Below are positions 41,567-50,724 of a DNA stretch of 64,000 nt, in pieces. Source of the stretch: JAEUJZ01 sp964460115 (GTDB lineage Bacteria > Myxococcota_A > Polyangia > Palsa-1104 > JAEUJZ01); NCBI GenBank assembly GCA_964460115.1, contig CAYWPR010000004.1, positions 86,073 through 150,072 of the forward strand, written 5' to 3'. Under the pieces are notes generated by a model. The model was given only the letters and a program-made list of their open reading frames with translations, had not been told where the DNA came from and ran no database searches. The position numbers were made by a program, and so were the translations under genes. Each line of letters starts with the position of its first letter. The stretch's first letter is position 1.

Positions 41567-41752
41567 CTATTTAGATGGTTCGTCTGTCACTGCGTGGCCA
41601 TCAATGCCACTGCGCGTGGAATCGCAAAACCAATGCGTGGTGCAGTAACCGCATTGGCCGCAGGCCGAACAGCAAAGGACGACCTTGCCGTTTTCATTGT
41701 TTGGGCAGTCGGCGTTGCCGCAGACTGTCGCCACTGGGTTTTTCATTGCCAT
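41567..41752 (-). CDS. Small Cys-rich protein, possible zinc-binding
   Basis: A 61-residue protein with eight cysteines in the first 43 residues (11, 16, 27, 28, 31, 34, 37, 43) plus His40, in CxxxxC, CxxC and CxxC spacing. This is enough to bind one or two zinc ions; no known family is recognised. It has no signal peptide. It follows the lamin-tail protein gene on the same strand with a 17-bp gap, and might be co-transcribed. The ribosome binding site is weak or poorly spaced; the second ATG at 41746 is possible. Confidence 0.5.
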   Translation of the reverse strand: MAMKNPVATVCGNADCPNNENGKVVLCCSACGQCGYCTTHWFCDSTRSGIDGHAVTDEPSK

Positions 41753-41769
41753 GTGTGGTCCCCCATCTC

Positions 41770-43470
41770 CTAAAACGCTGTGCCATCGGCATGTCTTCCC
41801 GGAGAAGACATTAGCGTGGACAGGCGTTTGTGCAGCACGAAGTCGCCCCCCGGTTGCCGATCGGGGCTGCGATTCATCGAGATTCCGTCAAACAAGGTCA
41901 AAAGCCGCGTATAGGTGAATGTGTCCGCGACGGCTTCGGGGCTGGCTATGGTAACGGTATCGGTATTCTCATCCAGGGCCAGGGTGCCGGTGGACGCCGC
42001 TACCGCATTGTCGAGCGCCGGTGGAATGGCCGAGGCAGCGCCAAATACAACAATGGCTTTGTTGGGCAATAGCTGAGTGCCTGGAGCGAAGGTGTGACGG
42101 ACGCGCGCGGCATCGCGCAAAGTCCATCCGGACAGGTCTACCGGGCCGGCGCCGACGTTGCACAGCTCGACGAATTGGGCGGCGCGATTTTTGCCGGGCT
42201 CGTTGGCCAAAATCTCATTAATGATGATTTTGCCAAAACCCGATGTGGTGGCGGATGCGATGGCGCTGGGCACGGACTCATTGCCGGCTTGATCGAGCGC
42301 AGTCACCTGATAATAGTAGGTGGTTTCGGGCATAAGACCGGCGCTTTGGTAGTCGGTATCCGGGGTCGAGGCCAGCGCGCTAAAAGTCGTGCCGTCGGTG
42401 CTGATATAAATGTTGTAGCCGACTACACCGACGTTGTCGGTCGCGGCGCCAAAGCTTAGATCGATTTGGCTGCTCGATACGGTAGTTGCGACAAGGCCTG
42501 TGGGCGAGGTGGGCGGGACCGTGTCTTTTGTATCATCGCTGGCCAGCCAGGCCACGATGTTCAGGGTAATGGTGGCGTTGTCGCGGTCGGGCAGGGTGAA
42601 GTCATCGTAGGTTTTGTCGCCGCAGCCGTTCGTGGCATCTTCGTCGGGGCCGGAATCGACGATGGCACCGATACGGCCACTGCCAGAAAGAGCGGTGGCG
42701 ACGGTGACTTTGCTAAAGCTCATGGCCGTGCCGCTGGTCATCCAAACATGGCCCGTGACCGTCGGATTGAGCCCTGGATCTAAGGTCAAGGTTGTGGCGC
42801 CGTGCAAACTAAGCCCCATGCCCGATCGCGCCGCGCCAAAGGGTCCCGTATAGATGATGGGCGAAGTGGTATCCGTGGTGTAATTGGCGTTGGGATCATC
42901 GGTAATCTGGTTATTGGCTTCGCGCGCTTGCTGAAAATGCAAGCCCCAGGCTGTGCCCATCATCAAATCGTTGAAGATGGGCGGCGAATCCCAACCATCA
43001 TTGTTGCGGTCGGATCCAGAGTGATCGGCGATCATGTACAAGCCGCCGCCGTTTTGTACAAAGCTCTGCAATGCGGCTTTTTCATCGGTACTAAACCGCA
43101 GATTGGGCTCGGGAATGACCACTACTTTATAGTGCGTCAGATCTTGCGGGTTTGCGGCATCGCCGTAGGTAAAAAGGGAACCGGGCGGCAAGCTTTCCAA
43201 TTGATAGCCGGCCTTGGCCAAGGCCACACCAAAGGCCGAGTAAGCTCCGGTCCAGTAGGACTCGTCGGTGCTGGCGCTAATGCCACTTTGCGGCGGAGTC
43301 GGAAAACGTGGAATGTTGCCGCAGCCGTCAGCATCGAGCACCCAATCGGCGTTGCCGAAAAGTTGTCCGTGTGCGGCATCAAACAGCACGGTGGGACCGC
43401 TAGCAGCAAAGCCGCTGCGCCCTAGCATCAAAACCATGCCGCAAAAAAGGACCGCCAAACCCTTACGCAT
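41770..43470 (-). CDS. Secreted protein: DUF4350/ThuA-like domain, FN3 and lamin-tail domains
   Basis: A 566-residue exported protein. The signal peptide is GLAVLFCGMVLMLGRSGFAA. Residues about 25-315 resemble a class I amidotransferase-like fold used in DUF4350 and ThuA-type proteins (VLFDAAHGQLFG, VVVIPEPNLRFSTDEKAALQSFVQNGGGLYMIADHSGSDRNNDGWDS). About 330-422 is a fibronectin type III domain (TGLVATTVSSSQIDLSF, GYNIYISTDG, TYYYQVTALDQAGNES). About 426-540 is a lamin-tail domain (IIINEILANEPG, QFVELCNVGAGPVDLSGWTL). The first domain may bind or cut carbohydrate or protein; not settled. It is divergent from nothing and precedes the small Cys-rich gene. Confidence 0.82.
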   Translation of the reverse strand: MRKGLAVLFCGMVLMLGRSGFAASGPTVLFDAAHGQLFGNADWVLDADGCGNIPRFPTPPQSGISASTDESYWTGAYSAFGVALAKAGYQLESLPPGSLFTYGDAANPQDLTHYKVVVIPEPNLRFSTDEKAALQSFVQNGGGLYMIADHSGSDRNNDGWDSPPIFNDLMMGTAWGLHFQQAREANNQITDDPNANYTTDTTSPIIYTGPFGAARSGMGLSLHGATTLTLDPGLNPTVTGHVWMTSGTAMSFSKVTVATALSGSGRIGAIVDSGPDEDATNGCGDKTYDDFTLPDRDNATITLNIVAWLASDDTKDTVPPTSPTGLVATTVSSSQIDLSFGAATDNVGVVGYNIYISTDGTTFSALASTPDTDYQSAGLMPETTYYYQVTALDQAGNESVPSAIASATTSGFGKIIINEILANEPGKNRAAQFVELCNVGAGPVDLSGWTLRDAARVRHTFAPGTQLLPNKAIVVFGAASAIPPALDNAVAASTGTLALDENTDTVTIASPEAVADTFTYTRLLTLFDGISMNRSPDRQPGGDFVLHKRLSTLMSSPGRHADGTAF

Positions 43471-43525
43471 GTTGAGATCTCCTTATGACTTTCCTGCGAA
43501 ATCGTCCAAGCTGCAACGTTGTTCC

Positions 43526-45463
43526 CTATGCCGCCGCGAATTTGAAAAGCACAACGGCTAGGGCGGGAATCAGCAAAGACAGCGACGCGGGCTGTCCTTG
43601 ATAAGGTTCGGAAAAAGCGCGGCCGCCGCCGAGGTTACCAAGGCCGCTGCCTCCGTAGGAATCGGCATCGCTGTTGAGAATTTCACACCACAGTCCGGCT
43701 TGCGGAACTCCGACGCGATATTCATAACGCGGCACCGGCGTAAAATTACAGACGACAAGGATGGTGTCGGCGGAATCGTCGGCGCAGCGCAGATAAGCCA
43801 GAACGCTGTTTTCAGCATCGTCGGGATGTAGCCATACAAAGCCGGCGGGCTGAAAATCTTGCGCGAAAAGTGCTTGTTGCTGCCGATAGATGCGGTTCAG
43901 GTCAGCGACAAAGCGCTGCAGTCCCAAGTGGCCTAGATGGCGGCCGTCTTTAGTCGGTTCTAACAGTTGCCAATCCAAGGGCAGGTCGTGATTCCATTCT
44001 CGCAATTGACCAAATTCGCTGCCCATAAACAAAAGTTTTTTGCCGGGCTGTGTGTACATATATCCAAAAAGCAGACGCAAGCTGGCTCGCTTCTGCCAAT
44101 CGTCGCCCGCCATCTTGGCATACAGCGAACCCTTCATGTGGACGACTTCGTCATGCGACAAAGCCAGCACGAAGTTTTCGCTATATGCATACATCAGGCG
44201 AAATGTCAGCTCGCTGTGGTGATAGCGCCGATACACGGCGTCACGGCTCAGGTAGTTCAGGGTGTCGTGCATAAAACCCATGTCCCACTTGAGCCCAAAT
44301 CCAAGCCCCCCTTCCGTCTGGCGGGTCACTTGCGGCCAGGCGGTGGATTCCTCGGCAATGGTTTGCACTTCAGCATGAGGATATCGGCGATAAATGTCCT
44401 TGTTCAAGCTGCTTAGAAAGTGGACGGCGTCGAGATTTTCGCGTCCGCCATGGATGTTTGGGACCCACTGTCCGGGCGGGCGGCTGTAGTCAAGATAGAG
44501 CATCGACGCCACTCCATCGACGCGCAATCCGTCGGCATGGTAGCGCTCTAGCCAAAAGAGCGCACTGCTAAGAAGAAAGCTTTGCACTTCGCAGCGGGCG
44601 TAGTTAAAAAGCAGGCTTTTCCACTCGGGATGAAAGCCCTGACGGGGATCTTGATGCTCATAAAGATGCGTGCCGTCGAAAAATCCCAGGCCGTGCTCGT
44701 CGCTGGGAAAATGCGAAGGCACCCAATCTAAGATCACGCCGATGCCTTGCTGATGCAGGGTATCGATGAAAAACATCAAATCTTGCGGCGTGCCGTAGCG
44801 GCTGGTCGGAGCGAAGTAACCGGTCGTTTGGTAGCCCCACGAGCCATAAAATGGATGCTCCATGATCGGCAAAAGCTGCACATGGGTGAATCCCATCTGC
44901 TTTGCGTAGTTCGCAAGCCGAGGCGCCAAATCGCGATAGCGCACCGAGCCGATTTCGGGGCGCATAAAAGATCCGAGGTGAACCTCGTAGATGCACATGG
45001 GCGCCGTCAGCCGGTTGTGCTGCGATCGGCTGTGCATCCAGTCATCGTCCTGCCAGTCGTACTCGAGGTTCCAGATGATCGACGCGGTCGCCGGCGCGGG
45101 TTCGGCATAAAAAGCCAGCGGATCGGCTTTTTCGACCTGATACGCCTGCTGCCGCGAGGTGATGCTGTACTTATAGCGTTGGCCGCGGTGCGCACCGTGA
45201 ACCAAACCCTCCCAGATTCCCGAGCTGCCCCGCGGTGTTAGGGGATGGGCATCGCGATTCCAATCGTTAAAATCGCCGATGACCGCGACGCGCTCGGCAT
45301 TGGGGGCCCAGACCGCAAAATGGCAGCCACTGTGGTTGCCGGTGCTCCATAACTGCGCGCCCAGCTTTTCGAAAAGGCGCAAGTGGCGGCCTTCGTTAAA
45401 CAAATAGACATCCTCATCGCTCAAAAAGCCGCCGGCTTGGCCAAAAGGGTCCGTAAAAGGCAT
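43526..45463 (-). CDS. glgB: 1,4-alpha-glucan branching enzyme GlgB
   Basis: A protein of about 645 residues, normal for the enzyme. The carbohydrate-binding N-terminal domain (SGCHFAVWAPNAERVAVIGDFNDW) and the GH13 catalytic barrel are complete. The nucleophile Asp is in DGLRVDGVASMLY, the acid/base Glu in TIAEEST and the third Asp in SHDEV. It forms alpha-1,6 branches in glycogen. The start at 45463 fits the usual family length; 45541 is an alternative with no better ribosome binding site. No other glycogen gene is nearby. It is divergent from the 45565 gene across a short gap. Confidence 0.95.
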   Translation of the reverse strand: MPFTDPFGQAGGFLSDEDVYLFNEGRHLRLFEKLGAQLWSTGNHSGCHFAVWAPNAERVAVIGDFNDWNRDAHPLTPRGSSGIWEGLVHGAHRGQRYKYSITSRQQAYQVEKADPLAFYAEPAPATASIIWNLEYDWQDDDWMHSRSQHNRLTAPMCIYEVHLGSFMRPEIGSVRYRDLAPRLANYAKQMGFTHVQLLPIMEHPFYGSWGYQTTGYFAPTSRYGTPQDLMFFIDTLHQQGIGVILDWVPSHFPSDEHGLGFFDGTHLYEHQDPRQGFHPEWKSLLFNYARCEVQSFLLSSALFWLERYHADGLRVDGVASMLYLDYSRPPGQWVPNIHGGRENLDAVHFLSSLNKDIYRRYPHAEVQTIAEESTAWPQVTRQTEGGLGFGLKWDMGFMHDTLNYLSRDAVYRRYHHSELTFRLMYAYSENFVLALSHDEVVHMKGSLYAKMAGDDWQKRASLRLLFGYMYTQPGKKLLFMGSEFGQLREWNHDLPLDWQLLEPTKDGRHLGHLGLQRFVADLNRIYRQQQALFAQDFQPAGFVWLHPDDAENSVLAYLRCADDSADTILVVCNFTPVPRYEYRVGVPQAGLWCEILNSDADSYGGSGLGNLGGGRAFSEPYQGQPASLSLLIPALAVVLFKFAAA

Positions 45464-45564
45464 GCGCGCGCGCCATCTATAGCTCGGTTCGCTGTATTTT
45501 GCGTGCAGCAAAGTGCCAAAACATTGTGACTCCGGGGGCAAAAAGCAGGTAAGCTGGGCGCTGG

Positions 45565-46623
45565 ATGTTAGCTGCTGCAGAAGTTTTAACTCGGCGATGT
45601 TGCCGATGGTTCATCGGCGTTTTGGGCCTGCTGTCGTTGTTGTCTTTTCCTGTGGCGGTTGCCGCTCCGTCGGAGCCGATCTTATTTCTGGGTATACAGC
45701 GGCATACGGCCATCGACAGGCTGGCGACTTTGCAACTCGGTGAATATCTGACCGAGCGTGGCGAGCATTTGCAAAATAGCGCCAACTTAAAAGACGCCGA
45801 ACGGCGCTGTCGCCATCCCCAGTGCTTGGAGGCGCTAGCGACCGATCACCATGCGGCGCTTATCTTAAGTGGCGATGTCTCGGCGACGGGGCCCAATAAT
45901 ACCCTGCGCGTGCAGATTCGACTTTACGATCATCGACGTCGTGGCAGCAGTGTTGCCAATTTGGAAATGGAAAATCTGTGCATCGATTGCGATGAAACCA
46001 AGCTGGGCATTCTGCTGGCTACGACCACCGGCAACTTGATAGATCGCTACCATGCACAAAATCCTGCGGCTGCGCCCTCGGCGGTGCCGCCCGCGCCTGT
46101 GCCTGAACAAATACCGCCACCGCCGCTACCTGTCGAAGCCCCGTCCCAAGAGCCGGTATCACCGCCAGTGCTTGCCGTGCCGCCGCTGCCAGAGATCAGC
46201 GCGACTCCGCCCGCCAACGGGATGCCGACAACGCCCGAGCAGCAAGTGTATCCGCCGGTCTATTATCCACCGGCAGAGGCGCAAAACACGACGGCTGCTC
46301 CGCCGAGTCCGCGCCGCGGTCTATCGCGTGCGCGCAGGGGAGTTGCGGCCGCTTTTGGAGTGCTTGGCTTTGGTTCGCTTTTAGTTGCTGCAGTGATGAC
46401 TGGCCTTGATCACCGGCTCGCCCCCGACTATTCCTATAATCCGGGTGGCAGGTCGTGTAATGCTCCGGAAAATGCCGGCAAAGTATGCGTGCTATCGACG
46501 GTTGGCTTATATGCTCCCATGTATGCCGTTGGTGGATTGCTGGTCGGCGGAATGATTCTGACGCTGGCGATTCCCGAATCCCACCCCCGTCCGCCTTCAT
46601 CCGACCTCGAACCAACCTATTAA
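45565..46623 (+). CDS. Exported proline-rich membrane protein, unknown function
   Basis: A 352-residue protein. A signal peptide or anchor lies at about residues 12-34 (RWFIGVLGLLSLLSFPVAVAA). A soluble region to about 170 has a CRHPQCLEAL segment and a CIDCDETKLGIL segment and looks like the stress-type N-terminal domains found in myxobacterial proteins. About 170-255 is Pro/Ala/Glu-rich. The C-terminus has two transmembrane segments (AAFGVLGFGSLLVAAVMTG; GLYAPMYAVGGLLVGGMILTLAI). I do not recognise the family. No strong ribosome binding site is seen before ATG 45565. Confidence 0.65.
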   Translation: MLAAAEVLTRRCCRWFIGVLGLLSLLSFPVAVAAPSEPILFLGIQRHTAIDRLATLQLGEYLTERGEHLQNSANLKDAERRCRHPQCLEALATDHHAALILSGDVSATGPNNTLRVQIRLYDHRRRGSSVANLEMENLCIDCDETKLGILLATTTGNLIDRYHAQNPAAAPSAVPPAPVPEQIPPPPLPVEAPSQEPVSPPVLAVPPLPEISATPPANGMPTTPEQQVYPPVYYPPAEAQNTTAAPPSPRRGLSRARRGVAAAFGVLGFGSLLVAAVMTGLDHRLAPDYSYNPGGRSCNAPENAGKVCVLSTVGLYAPMYAVGGLLVGGMILTLAIPESHPRPPSSDLEPTY

Positions 46624-46859
46624 TTTCGTATCGCCAAGGTCTTGTTCATTTCTGGCCAAAGACCTGCCCAGCGATCTGATGGTGATGGGCGTTTGTTCGA
46701 TATTCCCAAAGATAGATTCCCTACCAAGTGCCTAGCGCCAAATTTCCATGCGAAATCTGCTAGCACAAGGTCTATAAACTCCGCTGCCGGCGAACTTTTT
46801 GAAAAGCTGCGCAGGTGTGGAGGGATTGACCGAAGATCTCTTCGCGATTAGGCTGCTCG

Positions 46860-48464
46860 GTGTCGATGACTCGTATTGTTCTTGCCACGCTCAATGCCCG
46901 CTACAGCCATGCAAGCTTTGGGCTGCGCTACCTTTTGGCCAATCTTGAAAGCTATAGGTCGCTGGCGACGCTGTGTGAATTTACCATCGTTGAGTCGCCG
47001 GTGTGGATTGTCGAGCAACTGCTGGCCGAAAACCCCACGATCATTGGCTTTGGCGTCTATATCTGGAACGTTACGGAAATCACCGCCGTCATTCGCCTTC
47101 TGAAAACGCTGCGTCCGGATATACGCATCGTCATCGGCGGCCCGGAAGTCACATATGAATATGAAGGTACCGAGATCTTCCAGCTATGCGATCATTTGAT
47201 CGCTGGCGAAGGCGATATCGCTTTTCGCGAACTGATTGCCGCGCTCTTGTCTGAAAATGTACCGCCCAAAGTAATACAGGCGGCGCCGCCGGACATTGCC
47301 AGCTTGCAGCTTCCCTACGACGAGTATACGGACAAAGATCTGCGCGAACGACTGATCTATGTAGAGGCTTCGCGCGGTTGTCCGTTTCAGTGTGAATTCT
47401 GTTTGTCCTCGCTAGATGAACGTGTGCGGGCAGTTCCGCTGCAGAAATTTTTGGCGGCCTTGGCGCAGCTTGTGAATCGCGGCGCGCGCTCTTTTAAATT
47501 TGTCGATCGAACCTTCAATTTGAATTTGCGTACTTCGATGGCAATTGTGGAATTCTGCTGGCAGCACTACAGTCCGGGATTTGAACTGCATTTTGAGATG
47601 ATTCCGGATCGGCTTCCGGAAGAGCTGCGCGCCTTGCTGGCCAAGTTTCCGGTTGGTGCGGTGCAGCTAGAGCTAGGAATTCAAAGCTTTACGCCGATTG
47701 TGCTCAAAAATATTTCGCGCCCGCAAAATATCGAGAGAATTGGACGCAATTTGCAGTTTCTGCGCGAAGAAACCGGGGTGCATGTACACGCCGACCTTTT
47801 GTGCGGACTGCCCGGAGAATCTGTAGAGACTTTTGCCGCTGGATTCGATCGGCTTTTGGCGATGGGGCCCGAGGAAATTCAGATCGGATTCCTAAAGCGC
47901 TTGCGTGGCACTCCGATTATTCGTCATACAGAATCTTCGGACCTGCGCTACAGTCCGCAACCGCCCTATGAGATTCTGCAAACCGGAAGCATTCCTTTTG
48001 ACGTGATGCAGCGCCTGAAGCGCTTTGCTCGCTATTTTGATCTTTTTTACAATAGCGGCAGTTTTCGACTGGGCATGGAAATGCTTTTTTCGACGCGGGC
48101 GACGCCGTTTGCGGCGTTTTCGGCATTTAGCGCATGGCTCTATGAAACGACGCGGCAAACCCACGAGCTGGCTTTAACGCGGCGTTACCAGCTTCTTTTC
48201 AGCTATTTGACCACGATTTGCGGCAGCGCTCCGAGGCCCTTGGCAGAGGCTTTGATTCGCGACTACGATCGGCACAAAATACGCCGCGAGCGACTTGAAT
48301 TTCTACGTCCCTACGTGAATTCTGTCGCCCCGTCTCTAGACGCGTCGACGTCAGAAAACGGGCGCAGCATCAAGCGCCGCGGTCAAACCCCGATTATCTC
48401 GCCGCCTGTTGTCACTTCGCCTGTGGATGTCGCGCAGCCCCGACGACTTCCTGTGCTGCCGTAG
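46860..48464 (+). CDS. B12-binding radical SAM protein (DUF4080-type)
   Basis: A 534-residue protein. Residues about 1-130 form a cobalamin-binding Rossmann-like domain (IVLATLNARYSHASFGLRYLLANL, NPTIIGFGVYIWNVTEI, DIRIVIGGPEVTYE). The radical SAM core has CPFQCEFC in EASRGCPFQCEFCLSSLDE and LELGIQSFTPIVLKNISRPQ later. The C-terminal part fits DUF4080. Such enzymes methylate or rearrange unreactive substrates with cobalamin and SAM. The first in-frame start is GTG 46860; ATG 46866 is equally likely. It stands alone on this strand and converges on the H-NOX gene. Confidence 0.9.
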   Translation: MSMTRIVLATLNARYSHASFGLRYLLANLESYRSLATLCEFTIVESPVWIVEQLLAENPTIIGFGVYIWNVTEITAVIRLLKTLRPDIRIVIGGPEVTYEYEGTEIFQLCDHLIAGEGDIAFRELIAALLSENVPPKVIQAAPPDIASLQLPYDEYTDKDLRERLIYVEASRGCPFQCEFCLSSLDERVRAVPLQKFLAALAQLVNRGARSFKFVDRTFNLNLRTSMAIVEFCWQHYSPGFELHFEMIPDRLPEELRALLAKFPVGAVQLELGIQSFTPIVLKNISRPQNIERIGRNLQFLREETGVHVHADLLCGLPGESVETFAAGFDRLLAMGPEEIQIGFLKRLRGTPIIRHTESSDLRYSPQPPYEILQTGSIPFDVMQRLKRFARYFDLFYNSGSFRLGMEMLFSTRATPFAAFSAFSAWLYETTRQTHELALTRRYQLLFSYLTTICGSAPRPLAEALIRDYDRHKIRRERLEFLRPYVNSVAPSLDASTSENGRSIKRRGQTPIISPPVVTSPVDVAQPRRLPVLP

Positions 48465-48474
48465 AACCAGTCTG

Positions 48475-49023
48475 TTATGCGCGGAGCAGGCGAATCGATA
48501 GCTCGCAAGAAGTATCGCCCTGCAGCATGCAGCGAGATTCCTGAATGGCAATTTGCTCGTGGTAATGGCGGGCGATTCCGCGGGCGATTCCGCGCGCCAG
48601 CCCGCACATACGACGTTGAGAATGGTAAGTAATCATGAGCTGATGCGGACCGACCCGGTGGCACAAAAGCTCAGGCGGCGTGGCCTTTTTGTCGCGTATG
48701 CGGACCACGCGGTGAATCACGGCTTCCGTATTCTCAATGACCTCTAGGGTGCGCCAGGCGGGAGCCAGCAGGTAGCTGTACATACCTAGGAGCTCTGGCG
48801 TGATGAATTCCCCAATGTCTTCAAGCATTGTTCTGGCTGGGACGCCAGCGCGCTCTGCAGCGGCGGCGACGAGCGCCAGGGCTTCACTATCGGGGTAGCT
48901 TTCGACGGCGAAATAAAGGCGATTGGCGTCAAGTTTTGCCGCCTGTAGCAGTGGGCGCCAGGCCTCGGCACCCATGCGCTCAGTGACATACCGGCGAAGT
49001 TGCTGAAAGATTAGGCCATGCAT
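48475..49023 (-). CDS. Stand-alone H-NOX (HNOB) haem sensor
   Basis: A 182-residue protein made of a single haem NO/O2-binding domain. It opens with the family signature MHGLIFQQLRRYV. The proximal haem ligand is His104 (VIENTEAVIHRVV), and the propionate-binding motif YxSxR is Tyr133, Ser135, Arg137 (TYHSQR). His to Tyr spacing is 29 residues, the same as in the well-studied Thermoanaerobacter protein (His102, Tyr131), and Pro116/Pro117 sits where its Pro115 does. The tail (CMLQGDTSCEL) resembles other stand-alone bacterial members. It should bind haem and sense NO or O2. It follows the malonyl-CoA-ligase-like gene by 30 bp on the same strand; the signalling partner is unidentified. Confidence 0.88.
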   Translation of the reverse strand: MHGLIFQQLRRYVTERMGAEAWRPLLQAAKLDANRLYFAVESYPDSEALALVAAAAERAGVPARTMLEDIGEFITPELLGMYSYLLAPAWRTLEVIENTEAVIHRVVRIRDKKATPPELLCHRVGPHQLMITYHSQRRMCGLARGIARGIARHYHEQIAIQESRCMLQGDTSCELSIRLLRA

Positions 49024-49053
49024 GAGCTTCTCTAAAATAATTAGTTTGACTGA

Positions 49054-50583
49054 TTATACCGAAATTGGATTAGCGTGCTGGCGTTCCCATTGCTTCTGAA
49101 TCTCAGACTTTTGCACCTTCCCCATGGCATTGCGCGGCAGGCTTGTAAGCACTTGCAGAATCGAGGGAACTTTATAGGCCGCCAGCCGAAGCTTGCCCCA
49201 GGCGCGTAGCTCGGCAAGCTCCAGAGTTTTTCCTGGCTGCAGCTCGACAAATGCGGCGACGCGTTGTCCCCATTCTGCATCTGAAATTCCAATGACGCAG
49301 ACTTCGGCGATGGCCGGATGCTCGCGCAGCGTTTCTTCGATTTCTAGGGCCGACACCTTGAACCCTCCCGTCTTCAAGATATCCACGGAGCTGCGCCCCA
49401 AAAGCCGATAACGGCCTTGCTCGCGTACCGCAATGTCACCAGTCTTAAACCAACCGTCGTGTGTAAACACCGCGGCGGTGGCTTCAGGATTGTTCCAGTA
49501 ACCTTGAAATACGTTGGGACCGCGAATCTCTAGCTCACCGGCCTGACCATCGGGCAAAAGCTTGGCGCTTTCGTCCACAAGCCGCGCCTCTACGCGTGGA
49601 AAGGGCATTCCCACCGAGCCAGCGATGCGTTCGCCGTGCAGCGGATTGCCAAGCCCCATTCCAATCTCTGTCATGCCATAGCGTTCAAGAAGGATGTGGC
49701 CACTAATTGCTTGAAATCGCTCGTGCAGCGTCATGGGCAAGGCCGCCGAGCCGGAGATCATCAGGCGCAAGCGCTTTGCCGCGGCGCTAAATTGCGCTTG
49801 TTCCGCCAAAGAAGCCGTAAAAAAGGCTGCCAAAAGCTTGCTGTATATCGTCGGCACGCCCATAAACAGGGTGATACCCGGCACGCGCACCAAGCAGCGC
49901 CAAACTTCCAGGGCATCAAACTGCGGCAGCAGTTCACAGGTGGCGCCCGCATACAGGATCGACAAAAGGGCGTTTAGAATGCCGTGCAGGTGATGCAGTG
50001 GCAGCACGTGCAAGATATGGTCACGCTCGCTTATCTCCCAGGCTTCGACAATCGAGGCAGTCTGCGCCGCAAGAATCGCGTGTGTGCTGATCGCACCTTT
50101 GGGTTTTCCAGTGGTTCCGCTTGTATAGATCAGCATGGCAGGACGCGTGGCTGCGATACGCGGTAGCGCGGCCTGGGGATGCGTTTGGGCCGCGAGGCAA
50201 CATAGGATGCGGCAGCCACGGGCCTTAGCCAGCGGAGCGAGCAGCGCAGCGTACTCCGGATGGGTAATCACATAGCGCGCACCGCAATTGTCAAGCAGGT
50301 ACGCCAATTCTGGCGCCGGATGACTGAGGCATAGGGGAACAGCGATACCGCCCGCGCGAAAAATACCAAATAGCGCTGCGACGTAAGCGAAACTAGGCGG
50401 AATCAGAAATGCGACCGGGGCTTCGGCCAGATCGTCGGCATCGCCAAGTAGCGCACTGGCGATGCCAGAAGAGGAATTTAGAAGCTCAGCATATGAAAAG
50501 ACGCCATCGGCTGCGCGGATGGCCGGGCGCGTCGCGTGCGCATGCAGGCGTTCAACCAGGGAAGGAAATTGCGGAAAAGCCAT
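49054..50583 (-). CDS. Malonyl/methylmalonyl-CoA ligase-like acyl-CoA synthetase (MatB/ACSF3 type)
   Basis: A 509-residue adenylate-forming enzyme. Core motifs are present: IYTSGTTGKPKGA (phosphate loop), GSAALPMTL, YGMTEIGMGLGNP, WFKTGDIA and SSVDILKTGGFKVSALEIEE with LPRNAMGKVQK containing the catalytic Lys. The sequence around SVDILKTGGFKVSALEIE is the mark of the MatB/ACSF3 group that activates malonate. The start at 50583 leaves the usual length; the frame is open upstream to 50748. The kinase gene is divergent, 141 bp away. The H-NOX gene follows within 30 bp, suggesting shared transcription. Confidence 0.88.
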   Translation of the reverse strand: MAFPQFPSLVERLHAHATRPAIRAADGVFSYAELLNSSSGIASALLGDADDLAEAPVAFLIPPSFAYVAALFGIFRAGGIAVPLCLSHPAPELAYLLDNCGARYVITHPEYAALLAPLAKARGCRILCCLAAQTHPQAALPRIAATRPAMLIYTSGTTGKPKGAISTHAILAAQTASIVEAWEISERDHILHVLPLHHLHGILNALLSILYAGATCELLPQFDALEVWRCLVRVPGITLFMGVPTIYSKLLAAFFTASLAEQAQFSAAAKRLRLMISGSAALPMTLHERFQAISGHILLERYGMTEIGMGLGNPLHGERIAGSVGMPFPRVEARLVDESAKLLPDGQAGELEIRGPNVFQGYWNNPEATAAVFTHDGWFKTGDIAVREQGRYRLLGRSSVDILKTGGFKVSALEIEETLREHPAIAEVCVIGISDAEWGQRVAAFVELQPGKTLELAELRAWGKLRLAAYKVPSILQVLTSLPRNAMGKVQKSEIQKQWERQHANPISV

Positions 50584-50724
50584 GCTTTGGTGCAGCCTAG
50601 CGAAGCGAGGCACGGTCTTCAAGATCTCAAAATTTGCAGAGCGGCCGGCAATGGGCGGCTTGAACGAATCGGCAAGGCCGTGCCTCTCGTCTAAATTGGC
50701 AAGAATGGCTATACTGGCGCCGGG

